A stretch of 64,000 nucleotides of DNA. It comes from Phalacrocorax aristotelis (taxonomy: Eukaryota; Chordata; Aves; Suliformes; Phalacrocoracidae). Position 1 is the first letter of the stretch; each line of letters begins with the position of its first letter. Made by a program: the position numbers and the translations under genes. The notes under the pieces were generated by a model that was given only the letters and a program-made list of their open reading frames with translations, was not told the DNA's origin and made no database searches. Where the stretch lies: positions 58,015,766-58,079,765 of the forward strand of contig NC_134279.1 of assembly GCF_949628215.1 (NCBI RefSeq), written 5' to 3'. Below are positions 25,294 to 39,900 of this stretch, piece by piece.

Positions 25294-28200
25294 ACCTCCT
25301 CCTGCAGTGTCCTGGCAATGCTGTTGGCCATCCCCTGACCCCACTAGTGCTATGGTAGGCCTTGGAGCACACCCAAAGGCTCTCACATTGCAGATGAGAC
25401 CCAAGAAGTATGAGGTGAAGTACCTCAGGCTTGGCATACATGTCAAAAATGAAAGAAGGGGAGAGCATTATGTCTGACTTGGACTTGCAGCCTAAGTCAT
25501 GAGGTGTTTGATGATGTACCAGTGGAGCCATACCTAGAGAAAGCACTGCAGACATCATCCAGACTGGGAAATTGTGATGGTGGGGTGGCAACCTGAGGCC
25601 CTGGCCTGTGGGAAAGCTAGTCAAATGAGGATGAGTGTCAGCCTGTAGAACGGAAGAATTTGTTTTGTATCCTTAATTTGGATGCATGTTTCTCCCTGCT
25701 GGCGGTCCCCCCATGCAGGTGTGCAGAGCAGGTCTCCCCCCACTGATGCACCTGGCTGCATTCAGGATTTTTCCCCACTATTGGCGTGTCAAACTCAGGA
25801 CATTGGCTGGGTAACTTATGCAACACCCACAAAAGGCAGAAAAATACCAGTATCTGTCTTGCCTGCTTTTCTCTCTTGTGCACCAAGGGCAGTGATATGA
25901 GCATTGTCCATGCACCCCTCTTTCCTCCTAGCACCTCTGAAGACCAGCACAGGCTGGTCTTCCTTCTGCTGACAGGTACTACATTCACTTTCAAGCCAGT
26001 CCTCCCCAAAGCACACATGGGAAAGAGGGTGCGCTGGAAATGGAAACAATCAAAATGGAGTCCAGGTGATCCCCGTGCTGTGTGCCTGCTCTCACACACA
26101 TGGTGAGGACAGTAAGCAGAGCTGACCTGGGTGAGATCTCCCACTCCATCCCAATCAGGGTTGTTTTTTTTTTTTCTCAGGCTCCTGCAAAACAGAAATA
26201 AATGGAAGAAATAATTCTGTCAGTCTGTTTTGGTCTGACAGCTTATTTCTCTTTTGCCAGGGATTATACTGAATATGGCATACAGCAAAGAAAAACTGAT
26301 TCTCTCCAAGAGACCGGAATAGCCAAATACACTTTTGCAAAGTAACTGAAATTAAAATTATGTTTATGTATTTGATATTGAAGTAAGACGGATGCTTTTT
26401 AAACAGCTCTGATGCTGAGCAGTCCTGTATCAGCAAGGTGACCACTATCATCAACACCAGTGAGATCACAGACCTCATTACAAGGTGCAATATTAAGTGC
26501 ATCTGAGCTTGAGAAAAAGGTTCCTTCATCCCCACAGGCATATCAGAGGCTCATTCAGAACCTGCCACTTGCTTTCCATAAAACCAGACAGCATCCATAA
26601 TATTCAGCAAAGGTGTCGTCAACTGTACTTTAAATAAAGAATTTACACTTTAATTAGCAATGTGTTTCTCTCATTGGTTTCATTCTTCTCACACAAAGCA
26701 GGAGAGAATTTCCACAGTACACAGATCTCAAGCTGGGTCCTACAATGGGGTTGAGTTTCACCCACAAATAAGTGCTTCAGCTTAAGCTTTACCAGTAACA
26801 AAGACTTCAGCTGAGCAAGGTGCCAGCATGCCTTTGGCATTCACAAACTTTGCCACCACCCAGAAGCAGCAGACAAGGTCTCACCAGCTGCCAGGGTTAG
26901 CTCCAGCCAGAGCTTCAAAGAGCTGAAACCCCAGGAGCTGCTTCAAGCATGACCAGCACAAGCCTGCTGCTCATGGGGAAAAACAAAAATCATGTAAACC
27001 TGCTATAATTTGTAGTTGGGAAGAAAAATCAAGTCCTGTTCAGTGCCACGCTGCCTCAGAGTTCCAAACTCCATGCCCATCAGCCCTTACCCTGGAAGCA
27101 AATTCCCAAACGCTGATCCCAGCCTGCAGACCTCCTCACCATCCCTGGCAGGCGGTTTTTTACCAGACTCAGCTGCCTTGCCTTTGCCTGAGGCCCCCAG
27201 CCTGGCTGCGAGAGGAGCTGAGAGACCCCAAAACTGCAGGAAACTGTGTTGCTATCTACATGAGGGACTACGTGCTGCACAAGGGTCTCCTCCTGAGCCC
27301 ACCTAGCATTTCTTAATTTCACTAAGGTGACTCAGACCTGGACCCCGTTCCTGCAGCATGAGTGTTTTTTTGAGACAACCTGTGATTGTTTTGTTGTAAG
27401 TGATTTTGTTCCATATTTTGGCTTTTGTATGAGTTCCTTTCAGGCTGTTCCTTTTGGAGTTGGGACTAGGACAGCACTGAGGTCTTAAAGGATTACGTTT
27501 AAGAATAATAAATGCTGCTTTAAATTAAAAAAATAAAACCCACTCCCTGAGAAAGCAAACTTCCTTGACTTTCTGTGGCGTCTTTGTGAGCGATAGGAGG
27601 GGAGGGAGAATACGGAAATGTACAGCACTTGGCACTGGGTACACCTCAAACTCGTTTTTCAACATTTTACAACCAGCTCTGGCCATGTAACCTACATGGA
27701 AAGATAAACTGAGATATTTAATCCTTTTTTTTTTTTTTACCACAAGGAAGTGAATTTTATGTGGTTGTGATCATTAAATTACAGTAAATTATTTGCCCAC
27801 AAGAGGGAAAAAAAAAAACCCCAGAGTGGTTTAAAGTAGGGAAGGCTGGGACTGGCCAGCTGTTCATGACCAAATACCCTTCCCTAGCTTGAAAACTCTG
27901 TGAACTTCACTACCTCACCCTAGCTGTGGCATTTAGGAACGTGTCAACTCATTGCAGGTGAGGATTGCCCACCACTTGCTTTTCCAACCAGAGTATGACT
28001 AATAACCTAAAAGCCAAATGCTCTTTGAGTTAAAGCAGCAGCAATTACCCACATGTAAGTTGCTAAGAAGTTGTTTAACATCATACCACTCTGGAAAGCA
28101 GCAAGCTTTACAACTTTTGCTTCACCTCCAGAATACCATCAACTTTTGGAATGAAAGCTGGGTGCCCAGTGAGCCAGGCAGTCCAATGCACCAGGATACC

Positions 28201-30402
28201 ATCTTTCACGGTTCAGCTCAACCCGCAGCACAGGGCTGCCACCACCCCGGTCCAGGAACATGCTCCCACCATTTTACAGGCAGTGTGAATCACATCCCTG
28301 GCATGGAGAGGCCAGAGTGAACTCAGCATCTCCCTTCTGCCAGGCCATCCCCAGGGACCAGTGTGCAGCCCTCCCAGTGACAAGGCCAGTCCATTCTTCT
28401 GTGACACTTTAGACTGGTTATGAGCTGGGCAGCATCCTTGGTAAGGCAACAGTTAGTCAGCATTGTCAGCTGAGATGAGGACAGAGGCCGGGAAATGTTA
28501 ATGGAAACAGAAGATGTGCAAGAAACTCTGCAGATCGTGCCCATGAGTCACCCCCTGGCATAGTCTGGCTGCCCACAAGGGTACACACTGCGATTTTCCT
28601 GTTAGCATAGAGAACCACCCCCACAAACGACTGATGGGTGTGATAGCTGTTGTCAGAGTGCCAGTCACCGGACGTTGTCTTCTCCAGCACTGAGGGTGGC
28701 ATGCCCACTGATTTCTGAGAACTGTGGCTTTTTGCTTTGTTTTTTTCTGTTTGGCTGCACTTGCACCTGCTAACACATACCAGTATTTTCTTTAGGGTAA
28801 CATTAGCCTGACTATTTAAACAGCTTTTTGCTGCAGTCTGCTCAATTCAGGATCCAAGGAAACCTTGGCCTAAGCAAGATAACAGCTAAAACTGAAATAC
28901 CTTTGTAAAGGTACCACTGCTATCCCCTGGGATATGTCAGCTGTGCATCCACACAGGCTAAGCACAGTTTTTCTCTCAGGTGCTGTGAGACCGTGACATC
29001 CAGGTTTCCAGACCAGAGCTGGCTCAGCTTTGACCAGCCCGGAGTGAGAGCAGGTGAGCCACACACCTCAAACACTCACAGATGCATGCCAACATAGTCA
29101 TCCTCAGCTCTGCCAGCCACCGCCAACCAGGTCGGGCCGAAGGGGAGAAGCGAGGGCTTGTGTTTAACCTGGCTCAGCTTCCTGATGCGGTCTGCCACAT
29201 CCCCACATGAAACATTGCACTGGCACAGGGAGAAGGCATAGGAGAGAGCCCGTGCAGCCCAAGGGAGCTCCCCAAGAGCAGCCCAGCATCTGCTCCTGTC
29301 TTAGCTTGCCTCCATCCACGGGGTGATGGTGAGGACACAGTGGCAAGAGCGCATGAAAACACACAACTAGCGGTGCCCTGGACAGATGAGCGCAACAGAG
29401 CAATGAGAAAGCCCCAGCTGCTTGTATACAAAATTCAGCAATGCCACTTCTTATAACTGCACCATGACTCTTCCCATGAGGCTGCTGACACTCAGCCCCA
29501 CTATTTCCTGCTAGAAGCCATTTTTATTAACTGGCAGCTGTCCTACTACCATTTATTCTTTTGAGTAGGTTTTTTCCAAAGATAGTTTCTGGGCCTGGCG
29601 TGGCCCCACGCTCCCTGCCAGCAGCCCAGCTGTGTTTCCCCCGGGTCCTGCTCCACCAGCCTCTGCTCATCTGCTCTCTCGACTCTCCCTTGCTGTTTAT
29701 GTAATGGCATTACACATCTTCTCAAGGCTCAGGAAGGGCTGCGGGGCCAGCAGCAAGTGCCATCGTCGAGAGGACAATCAAGCACTGACAGCTCTTTCTC
29801 ACATCAGGGCAAATAAATTGTTCTGCCCCTTTCCCTTCCTAGGAAAGCTCCAGCACTGCCCCCACTGCTGCTCCCCCAGTTTCCTCCTGCTGTCGTCTCA
29901 GGATCCTGCTGATGGAAGTGCTCCCACAGATGCCATGGTTACCCCCTCACCTTTAAGAAGTTTGACTCTAGTTTACCTGAGAAGTGGGTTTTCAAATCTG
30001 CAGACAGGGAAAGCTGTGGGGAAAGCTGACCTGACCATTGTGATCTGCAGAGGTTACATTGCCTTTGAATAAGGAATGGACAAAAAAAGTAATGAAAAAC
30101 TGAAAAGTTCATGTTTGCTGTGGCATCATTCCTCTGCATGTGTCAAATCCACATGTGATTTGACTGGTGTAGCTCAGACTTCACCTGTGCAGATGTGTTT
30201 TCTTCCCATTTTTACCATGACCATAGAAAATTCCTACCAAGAAGCATTTTAAAATTCAACTCTGCCAAAACTTAGGAACACCCTGAAATGGCCTATATAA
30301 GATGAGCAATTGCATCTAACTGTCTTAAATACTCATAACTCAATTTCTTTGGATAGTTTAAGACAAGTCTTTAAGAAGAGGCTACTAAAACATCCTGACA
30401 CC
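25294..30402. other. Intergenic, nothing recognised
   Basis: About 5.1 kb. It holds a 168-codon - strand open frame at 25638-26144 and others of about 130 codons, none with recognisable motifs or splice context that I trust. Poly-T runs occur near 26162 and 27725. Confidence 0.5.
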
Positions 30403-30913
30403 TGTCATGGTTTAACCTGGCAGGCAGCTAACCACCACACAGCCACTCGCTCACTCCCCCACAGTGGGATGGGGAGAGAATTGGAAAAATAGATAAAACT
30501 CATGGGCTGAGATAAAGACAATTTAATAGGACAGAAAAGGAAGGCAAAATAATAATGACGATAAAAGAACATACAAAACAAGCGAGACAATTCAATTGCT
30601 CACCACCTGCTGACTGATGCCCAGCCAGTTCCCAAGCAGCAGTCCTGTCCCTCCAGCCATTTCCCCCAGTTTTTTGTTCAGCATGTCATATGGGATGGAA
30701 CATCCCTTTGGTCAGTTGGGGTCAGCTGTCCTGGCTGTGCCCCCTCCCAGCTTCCTGTGCACCCCCAGCATCCCCACTAGCAGGGCAGTATGAGAAGCTG
30801 AAAAGTCCTTGACATCAGTGTGTTATCACCATTATTCTCACCCTACATCCAACCACAACACTATACCAGCTTCTAGGAAGAAAATTAACTCTGTCCCAGC
30901 CGAAACCAGGACA
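30403..30913. mobile_element. Solo LTR of an endogenous retrovirus (511 bp) with perfect 5-bp target duplication
   Basis: The element starts TGTCATGGTTT and ends AAACCAGGACA, which are imperfect inverted termini (10 of 11 bases pair). It is flanked by ACACC at 30398-30402 and ACACC at 30914-30918. No gag/pol/env coding sequence lies beside it, so it is a solo LTR left by recombination between the two LTRs of an old provirus. The 5-bp duplication fits ERVL-like or some class I elements. The internal sequence (GGTCAGTTGGGGTCAGCTGT, AACTGAAAAGTCCTTGAC-like) resembles an LTR family I remember as abundant in neoavian genomes. Coding direction is given as unknown because there is no internal region. 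Confidence 0.88.
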
Positions 30914-33900
30914 ACACCACACATTATGCTGGGGGGAAAAAAAGAGAACATAACCTGCCAAAAAGACACTTCAGAATAGCATTCTGATAGTTCATTACAA
31001 ACTTAAAAGCATGATCTTAAATTATGCTTGGCAAGCTTTCCTAGAGCCCGTCAGCATTTTCCTATTGTTAATTCCAGTCTTACCAGAACAGTCTTTTTCT
31101 TTTTTCTTTTTTTTTTTTTTTCCAGTAAATTGCAACCTATTTATTAATTGGGTCAATCCATAAGCCCCAAAAGGTTTAAATCCCATAGTGAATGATGTGT
31201 GTGTACTTGTTATCTGACAAGATTTTATCTATGTGTACTTCCAGAATGCTTTTCCTTGGAGTTTGATGTTACAATCCTGGTGTGATGGGCCAGACAATGT
31301 CACTGGGTTGGACTGTGCTTAGAAGTCTCAGGTCTTGCTCCCTGCAAGTTTTCTACCTCTATCATGTTTGACGTGAAAGCAGTACAAAGGGGCCAGGACA
31401 TAAGTGCGCGTGGGAACACACACCTCCTGAAACAAAAGACGAAAGCTACCCTTTTAATGAAACCAGAAGAGGGAACAAAACAAGTGAAGGTAGAGTGGAA
31501 AAACCTGCGAGAGGTCAACAAGGGAAACAAAGGGTAGCTTTATGCAACCAGCTATTTCACTCCAGAAATGGCAGGGCTGGCTAAGGCACCGCTGCCTGGT
31601 GTTTTTAATACAGAAATTCAGTGTAATTAGGGCTTTGCTTGTTCCAAGAACATAATGGCAACCCAAAAGATAAGATTTAATAGTAGATGAAACTTGGGAA
31701 GATGGAGAAGAGAGAACAGATAAGGAACAGGGCTTTCATTCTCAAAAAGCAAAGGACTGCGAAGGAAAATGGAGGTAATTCTCTAAACTTTTTCACTTTG
31801 ATCAGATGGGACAAAAGCTTTTGATGACTGTTATAGGATCTATTGATCAAAATGAGAGCCAGGTCCAAACGAGTTAATACCTCTAATCAAAAGGTAAATA
31901 AAGCAGATTACAGTTTTCTAGTAAAAAAGCAACTTTTGGACTAGTGACTAGCATAAGAAAACTTTTTTTTTTTTTTTTTTTTTTTTCAGAAATGTGACTC
32001 TCAAACTGATGAAAGCTAGAACCAGATACATTTAAATAGACATAAAAGGATCAGTGTCAAGGATGAACTGATACAGGAACTAGCAAATGATAAAGCTGGG
32101 CAAATCATTGTAAGATTTCTGCCAAAAAGCTGTTCAGAGGCATCCTCTTGAGCCACACACAAGGACAAGCACACACACACATTGAGGGAGCAGTGCAGCG
32201 TTGGGCAGCTGTAGCGTCAGTCCCCATACTGCAGCCCTGGCTTCTCACTTCTGCTCCTGCAGGATGGGTCTTGCAAGTCCGAGCTGCCAACACCTCCCCA
32301 CTTGGTAGGAAGACTTAAGCCTGGCAGCCTGCTGGATGACAGCTTGCTAGCAGTCTGTTGCCAAAGTGACTGCTCGTGTGAAATCTTGATTTTTGGTTGG
32401 ACATTCCTGCTATAAGGAGGCTCATGCGATGGCAGTTCTGGTCCAACACAGCATGCAGGTTTTTTTGCTTAGAAGAGAGACAACTGTGCCTACTTTAAAC
32501 TCTTTCATTTCTATGTTTGCTTAGCCCAATCTGCATAGTAGCTTGAATTTACCTAACTTGCTTGCTGCTACAAGGAATGCTGAGAGAAGATGGCCTTCAA
32601 AGTATCTCAAGATGAATGGTGTAGAAGAAGCAGAGTGATGGTATCTATTTACTTCCACACCATTTACAGCCTAACAGAGAATTGTGAATTCCCTAGGAAG
32701 ATCCTTCCATCTCTTTAGCAGCTACACTGTCAGAACTTATGGGCAGCTGTGCTGAGTCTGATGCAGGATCCATCTAGCCCAAGATTTAGTCTCTGGCAAT
32801 GGCAGAAATCAATACCCAGGGAAGAAAAAGAACAGGGCAAGTTTATCTACTGTGCCCAAGCACTCCTCCAGCCTCCAGGCACATCCAGCTCAGGGGATTT
32901 CTGCAGGTGAACATATTTTCTGTTTATTTAGTAACTGTCAACAGACATCTCTGCCAAATACTGTCTCTCAGATCAAACTGAAAGCAACTCAACCAGCCAC
33001 CCTTCCTTTTTATTTTGCATAGGTACTTCGTATGTTCCACTTACTTTCTGTCACACAGTTACTTCCATGTAAACTATACATGACTTTCCCGGGCCTGAAA
33101 TGTAGAACAACGTCTTATTGTGGGGAAGGTAGAAAAAGGAGCATTCACCTTTGGAGACAGTGTGGTAGACAATCAGTGTTTCACTCTGACATGCTGGCCC
33201 ATCCAGCAGCAGATGCTCTGCAATTCTGAAGATTTAGCCCTCATTCTGGTGCTTAAGCAAAAACACCAAACTCAGTTTAGAGCAATGTGCTCTTGAAAAT
33301 CTCATCTTGATTGCTTTTGAAAATGTTGGTATCTGTTGCCATTGATTTTAAGGAGGGAGTTATGGACAAAAGAGCTACTTTCCACAAGGCAATTCAAGAT
33401 TAGCATATGGAGAAATAGCAGCCATATTCTGCCCACAGGAACAATTAAAGCTTGCAACATACCCAATATTGCAGAAAGCAATTTGTGTGGGCAGGTAGGT
33501 GGCATCTTCAGTGCAAGGGGTTGCCATAGGTGTTCAGGCTATTCAGGTCATGCCTGAACACTGTACCAGTTAGGAATATAGCCTGTCAGCTGGCAGGAAT
33601 GGAGCAGATGTAATGGACACACTGAGCACTGTAATGCTCATGAATCCAGTATGCCCTGTGCACAAGGTGAAACAAAGGCTGGATTCAGTTGGAAATATCA
33701 TCTATCCGAGATCAAGCACCTAGCACATGCTGCAAATTATTTCCAAACTGGGAAATGATGGAGCAAAGGACTGTGAAGTTGGGCTTTGCAAAAGTGATAT
33801 GCACTGGGTAAAAAAGAAGACACGATGGCTGGAGGGGGTCCCCTAGATGTGTTCTGGGAAGGGAAGGTGGGCAAATGCCTTTTTTATTTTAAAGAATAAT

Positions 33901-36900
33901 TTTGAATGTAGCCTTTAGATCTTTTTGGGGACCCTTTTTTCCCAAATCTACCCTAGCTTTCACAACATGCAGCCTGAAATGCTGCTTTAAGGTACATCTG
34001 ATCATTGCATTCATAGTCTGTGCTAAAACATAATCCAGTAAAGGGGCTAAGAGCTGCATATCTCAGGAAGACAGCTAAAATCAGATTTTCCTAGTACAAC
34101 AGGACGCAGATGTTACAGCATATGTTCCTCCTCTATTAGCTCTGCATAACCTCTGCAGGCCTGGATTTGCAGAGAGGACAGCAGCCTGGGGAGGTCTGGC
34201 CCTGGACTGCAGCCACAACACACCCAGTGCAACCAGAGGCCCTGGCCCTACTGCCTGAGCTGGGGTACAGCCACGCATCCACACAGCCTTGAACAATTCT
34301 TATTTGTATTGCACAGCTGTAAGACAGGGATATGCATTAGCATCTAGCCGATTCATTAGAGCAAGTACGTAAGCACCTACAAAGTGCTTTGAAGGTGGAA
34401 AAACTATGTACACATTATCTGTTTTCAGTCAACCCTCGTAAGCATTTCAGGACTGTCCCGTTTAATGTAGTGGATTGTGTCTTGCCTTGTGATTTGTGTA
34501 GCCATAAGCATACTTTACTGCCTAGTTTTAAATTCATAAGCTACATTTTACAGGTGCCTCAAATACTCCTGCCAAAAGACAGCACTCCTGACAGGAAAGG
34601 CAAGGCTGTGATGGTAGTCCATAGGGACCCTGGAGCATGAAGAGGAGATAGCTGAGGCTTGCACACATCCCTTGGCTGACTGCCTCTGCCTGCAGTGGTC
34701 TTCTCTGCTACATCTGCTCTAGAAAGCTTTCTAAACTCAGGTAAATGTCTGGCACACCACCATGACTATTCCTGCAAGAGCTCCAGAAGAGCTGTGATGC
34801 CACCTTTGCAATGCTGTCGCCCGTGGTACAACACAGTAGAACCACCTTGGCAAAGATGAGCTGAAGGGGATGGCATGCAGAAAGGTGAGGGGCAAGCAGC
34901 TGCCTTTTTTTTTTTTTTAATGCAAACAGAGGGCACATCCTCCCCACACACATTCCCAACAGCTCACATAAAAGGCCATTCTGCCTTGGGATTAACTCAG
35001 CTCTACCTGCCCTGCTGGCCTCTACCAGTGTGACTTCCACAAAGAGCAGCAGAGACAGCCCCATGCATTGCAGTGCGAGGGAGAAAAGGCTAACCAGGAG
35101 TGCCAGATGGAAGGAGCAGGGTGACCCCAGGTTTCTATGAAGACACCCTGGTGCCAACTGCTCCTGGTTCCCTCAGACAGGAACAGGTTGGTTTTGGGCA
35201 CTGGATCCCCTCTTTGTACACAGGTGGGGCTTTGGAAAGCAAACCTGACCCTCACAAACACCCACATTCATGAGCAAGTTGTCTGCAGGGGTAGAGTGCT
35301 CAGTGGTAGAGCTCAGTGCTGGCTGGTGCAGCTCTAGGCACTACCACACTGTTGTCTTATTCTCAGGATTTGCTCCAGTTTCATCAGTCTGGAGATGTTC
35401 CTAGCAAAGGCAGAAAGTATAGAGGGAAAACACAAAAGCAACAGCATAGTTGCCATCTCATGAAGCAGGGGAAGGCATCTATGCAACGCATAGTCCAGGG
35501 TCAGATTTACATCTAGCTAAGCTGTTTCTACCATCTGATTGCACTCTAGTAAAATTAGGGGTTCCTAACCCAAGTCTGAGATGTTATGCAAAAATTAAAT
35601 GGAAGTGAACTACAAAGGCAAAAGAGTCTGCCTTTATGATGAAACCTGAGAAGAGTGATTAATTTAATCAGCAGACTTCAATGCTGCCTTTCATAACCTG
35701 AGATGCACCAAGAGGTTAAGCTATAGGGGCCAAGTTATCTTTGTGACCTTTACCACCCGGAAAAATTACCAGCAGCAATTAGTAGTTTCAGAGGCCGAAA
35801 AAATTAACCCAGATAGAAAGCATGTAATAAACCTCTGGCATTTAACTCAATAAGGCTGAAGCAGAAAAGCCAAGATAGAAGCTAGGCTGTGCTACAGCCA
35901 CTGGCTGCAGCAAAAGGAACTGGCATTGATCTTCTCACAGGAGGAGGTTTGCAAAATGTCACATAGCTGTTATAGACTGAGGTCATAAAACTGAACCCAC
36001 TTATCATTTCATGAGGGATCTAGAGCTGTTGGACAGTATTTAAGGGAACAAGAGCAAACTACAAGTGACTGTATAGATCCTTGATAAGATACTTTTTCAC
36101 CCAGTTTTGTAGTGAACCTTGGAATTTCTAGCTCAGTACCAGACTGAACCCTTTTCTCTCAATAGCATGCAATTAGGTGAATTACTTGGTATAGATAAAA
36201 TTGCTCTTTGGAGAAATATTACTTACAGTGAGGCACATAATCCAGAGGAGCGATAAAAGAGAGGAGGCTCACGTACCAGGTAAAGAGTAACGAAATTCTA
36301 ACAAAGATGGGTTTTGTTGGGCACACCCTCCCCACTATAGCCCTTCATGGATTAAAGTAATCATCTATTCCCTTTCCCTGTAGATTTAATCCATTTTAAG
36401 ATAAATCTTTATCTCTATAATACAAATTGCCTGTATTTGTTTATTCAGCAATAACACCTGGGTGCACCTGAAGGGTCAGCACAGGAGAACTGCAAAGCTG
36501 TAGGTAAGCCCAGCATGCCCTCAGGACACCTCCAAAGCAGTGGTCCTGCTCCCAGGGCATGAAGCACCACAGGTACCAGCAGCCTAGGTGGGATCCAGAG
36601 CTTAGCCAAAGCAGTTATTCTAGCACTACGCTCTATTCCTACAAGTGCCATCTCTAAACTTGTCCAGTTTGGAGGGGGGGAAAAAGCTACAGTCATTAAG
36701 TAGAAGGAATACAGAAATAACTAATGATACACACTGTCCTACCTAAGCATCCCCACTAAACCCCCACTATGGGCAATGAAAACAACCCAGCATCACTCTC
36801 TGTTCTATCTTTTAGTCATCCCCATCCAGAGCAATTTAGTCATATATCCTGCAACAAAACCACAGGGTGCTTGCTTGCTGCTAGTCCCAGCAAGACCATC

Positions 36901-39900
36901 AGCAGTAGGACCATGGCCCAGTGCTTAAAGCATCTCATCAAAACTAGATGTCAAACCACTGTGAATCTGCCCATTGTCTCTCTCTGGTCTGAGATAAAGC
37001 CCCATCATCCATGTGCAAAACCCGCAGTTTCAGGTCCCCCTCCATCCCTGCAAGGCTTCTTTCTTTTGAGTTCACCACTTGTAACCTTTCAAATGCCCTC
37101 CATGGACAGGAATTTCTGAAATCAGTAATTGTCCTGTGGTCCTTCACTATGGGCAGGGCTTGATGTATTTGATAGATTTAAGCCAATACTCATACAAATC
37201 TGATTAAGAATTACCTTCTTGTTCTGGCTGGTTTTTGTGGGTTTTAGCAGGTTTTTTTAAGAAAATACATGCTAAAAATAGAAATATAATAATCACAGTT
37301 GCAGCACAGTGGAAACGAACATGACTTATGTTTTGCTGTCTGCACAAAGATGAAGTCCTGCTCCCCAAACTGACCATATCATCATTCAAGCAAATATATG
37401 CAGACCAATGAAAAAGTCTGATAGTGTCTGCAGCCACTGTGCCTACTCAGCAACATTGTCTCATCCCCTCTGCCATGTACAGGGAGAGCTTCAGGTGCGA
37501 GTCCCTCTGGGATGGAGAGGGAAGGAGTCACCCACCTAGCTGAGCTCAAGAGGACCACCTCCAAGGAGCAGAAGCAGGTGCAGTAGAAATAGTGTCCTAG
37601 GGTAAGGTACAGCATATGCAAGGACCAGGCTGCAATTTAAGTGCTGTGGGTCACTTAAACTGGACCAAATTCCCTCCAGCACAATCTTATTACATTTGTT
37701 ATCTCATATGAGTTGCACAGTCTCCACACTCCAGGAATCCTCCAGAGAACTGCAATCTGATGTGACAGTGGAAGTTTAAGTTGCCATTTTGAGAAGAACC
37801 GTAATCTTCAGGAACACATGAAGGCTTGGATTACAATAACAAACCAACCAGAACACTGTTCTTCTGCCTTCTTCAGAAGCATTACAAATTATGTTTAACA
37901 ACATGTCCATCTTTTGAAGTGAAAGCCACGTATGAAACTGCCTCAATGATCTCGCCCTTCTCAGTCTAGCTGGCTGTAGAGACTCACAGATACAGAGGAC
38001 CCCTTTTCACACTAATATTTCACACTAATGTTTGCAGTGAGCATGTCAAGGATGTTGCCCTATCCGGTCAAGATCCGTGGCTACTGAACTCTAAGAAGAT
38101 GCATTTGTGGGGCACAGGCAACAGCACGGTGATGCTAAAGTTGTTTCTTATAGTAGGTATGGTCATAATCTGGGGCATAACAGGATTCTTTCTACTCCTA
38201 GAAAAGAATATACGGGTTATAGGAGTAAAAGGGCTGAAGAACTCAGAAGCAACTCAGAGAAGAGCAAGATCAATGGAAGAAAGCCATTTGCATGAAGCCT
38301 CTCTTTTTCCAAGCTACTTGAAGTTGGTCACAAACCCTAAATTGACACATCTCTGCTAACCTGGCTGAGGGCTCAAGTCCCTCCTGCCATAGTATCCAAT
38401 GCCTTCAGCCCACATTTTTCTCTTGGTATCAGCAATATGCTAGACTGTCCTTACCAGGCATAGGACCAGTCTCTACTGTTCATGAAGCCTTCAGTCTGCA
38501 GTACTTTGAGGACTAACAGACTACCTCAAATCAATTCTGTTCATGAGACTATTAGCCCCAAGATCACACTGTAAATTAAAGCATGGCTTCTGAGGGAGGC
38601 ATGAAACAGCCGTTCAGAACAGCAGTCTTTGCACTTGCTCATGGGATACAGCTCTTCATTTACCTAGACCTTAACAAAAGGTTAGCAGGAACAACCATGC
38701 TAACAAGGCACCAAGTCTACATGACTTGCCACATCTTGGAGAAAACAGAATATTTAGGGTTAAGAGCAGCTTTTTTTTTTTCCTGATCATTAAAAATTGC
38801 ATACAAGCACTGCCCTGAAGCACTTTGGCAACTGAACAGCACTCGTATGACCCCTAGAGGTCTCAGGGCTTAGGTGAGGAACTATCTCCACAGGAGGAGC
38901 TTTTGCAAGGTGCCCAGATTCATGGCAGAAACACCTGGGCCCTGGACTCATTCTCATCACCTCCCCTCCCCTGGAGGCAGGACCTCCAGGCTGGTTTGTT
39001 GCTGATGCCTCAGGAACCAAGGGTCCCAGTGTAATCTCCTAGTGACACAAAATTTGCTGGCTTGAAGCACTGCTGAGAACTCATGCAGTTCAAAGGTGCT
39101 GTGCCAAATGAGTGCATGTCCAGCCCACTCCACACTGAACCATGCTGTTGAGAAATGCTCTTTGCTACAGTTCAAACCACCTCTGCAGGGTGGTAAACAT
39201 GGCATTCAAAAGCAGAACGAAGGCAGCTTACCCTAAAGGTGACTACATGAAGTTTTGCCCATATCTGAACACCAGACCCCTGAGCTCACTTGCACTACAC
39301 TACTGGTTGAGTACAAGGGGGTGAGGGGCCAGTTTACTCTTGGGTTTGTGATGTTAGTGTTAAGTTTTTATGAAAAGTTCCTGTCCTTTAGCTAGAGGAA
39401 AGAGATTGTCTCATGATCACCATTCTGTTTCCAGCTATGCTAACAGATAAAAGCAATACAAGTTTCATTCACCACAGATACCTTAAGGGCAGTCACCTGG
39501 AATACTAACATTCTAAACAAAAGTGGGCCCAACCTGCAGGACATGGCAATACATTTGAACAGCTCTGAACCATGTCAGGCCTCCTGTGGAAGAAAAACTT
39601 CTATCAAATTTCTGTGAGAAAGTGGGTGAGCTGGACAGAAAATGATTTAAATATGCATGGATCGCAGAAGGAAGTTGGGGCTATGAAGTAGCCCAGAGGA
39701 AGCCAACCATTCAGACTATATAAGTGACAATCTTCATCCAGAGGGCCACCAGGCACTTATCTTTGGGAACTGAGCAGAGGGGTGAAGAGGGACTAGTTCA
39801 CCAGCAGGTGATGACAGTGGGTCCTCAAGGTCCCACCTTTCCATCAAGCTGGTGCAAGCTTGGACACATCACCATGACTCGGGGTAAGCTGGCACCCTTG

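Noticed and set aside
25638..26144. 168-codon - strand open frame in the intergenic gap
   Set aside because: Composition is low in typical domain content, no motif is recognised, no start context or splice structure supports it, and the opposite strand carries frames of similar length.
29164..29431. Cysteine/histidine-containing - strand frames that look superficially zinc-finger-like
   Set aside because: No regular C-x2-C or H-x3-H spacing is present, and no splice or homology support exists.
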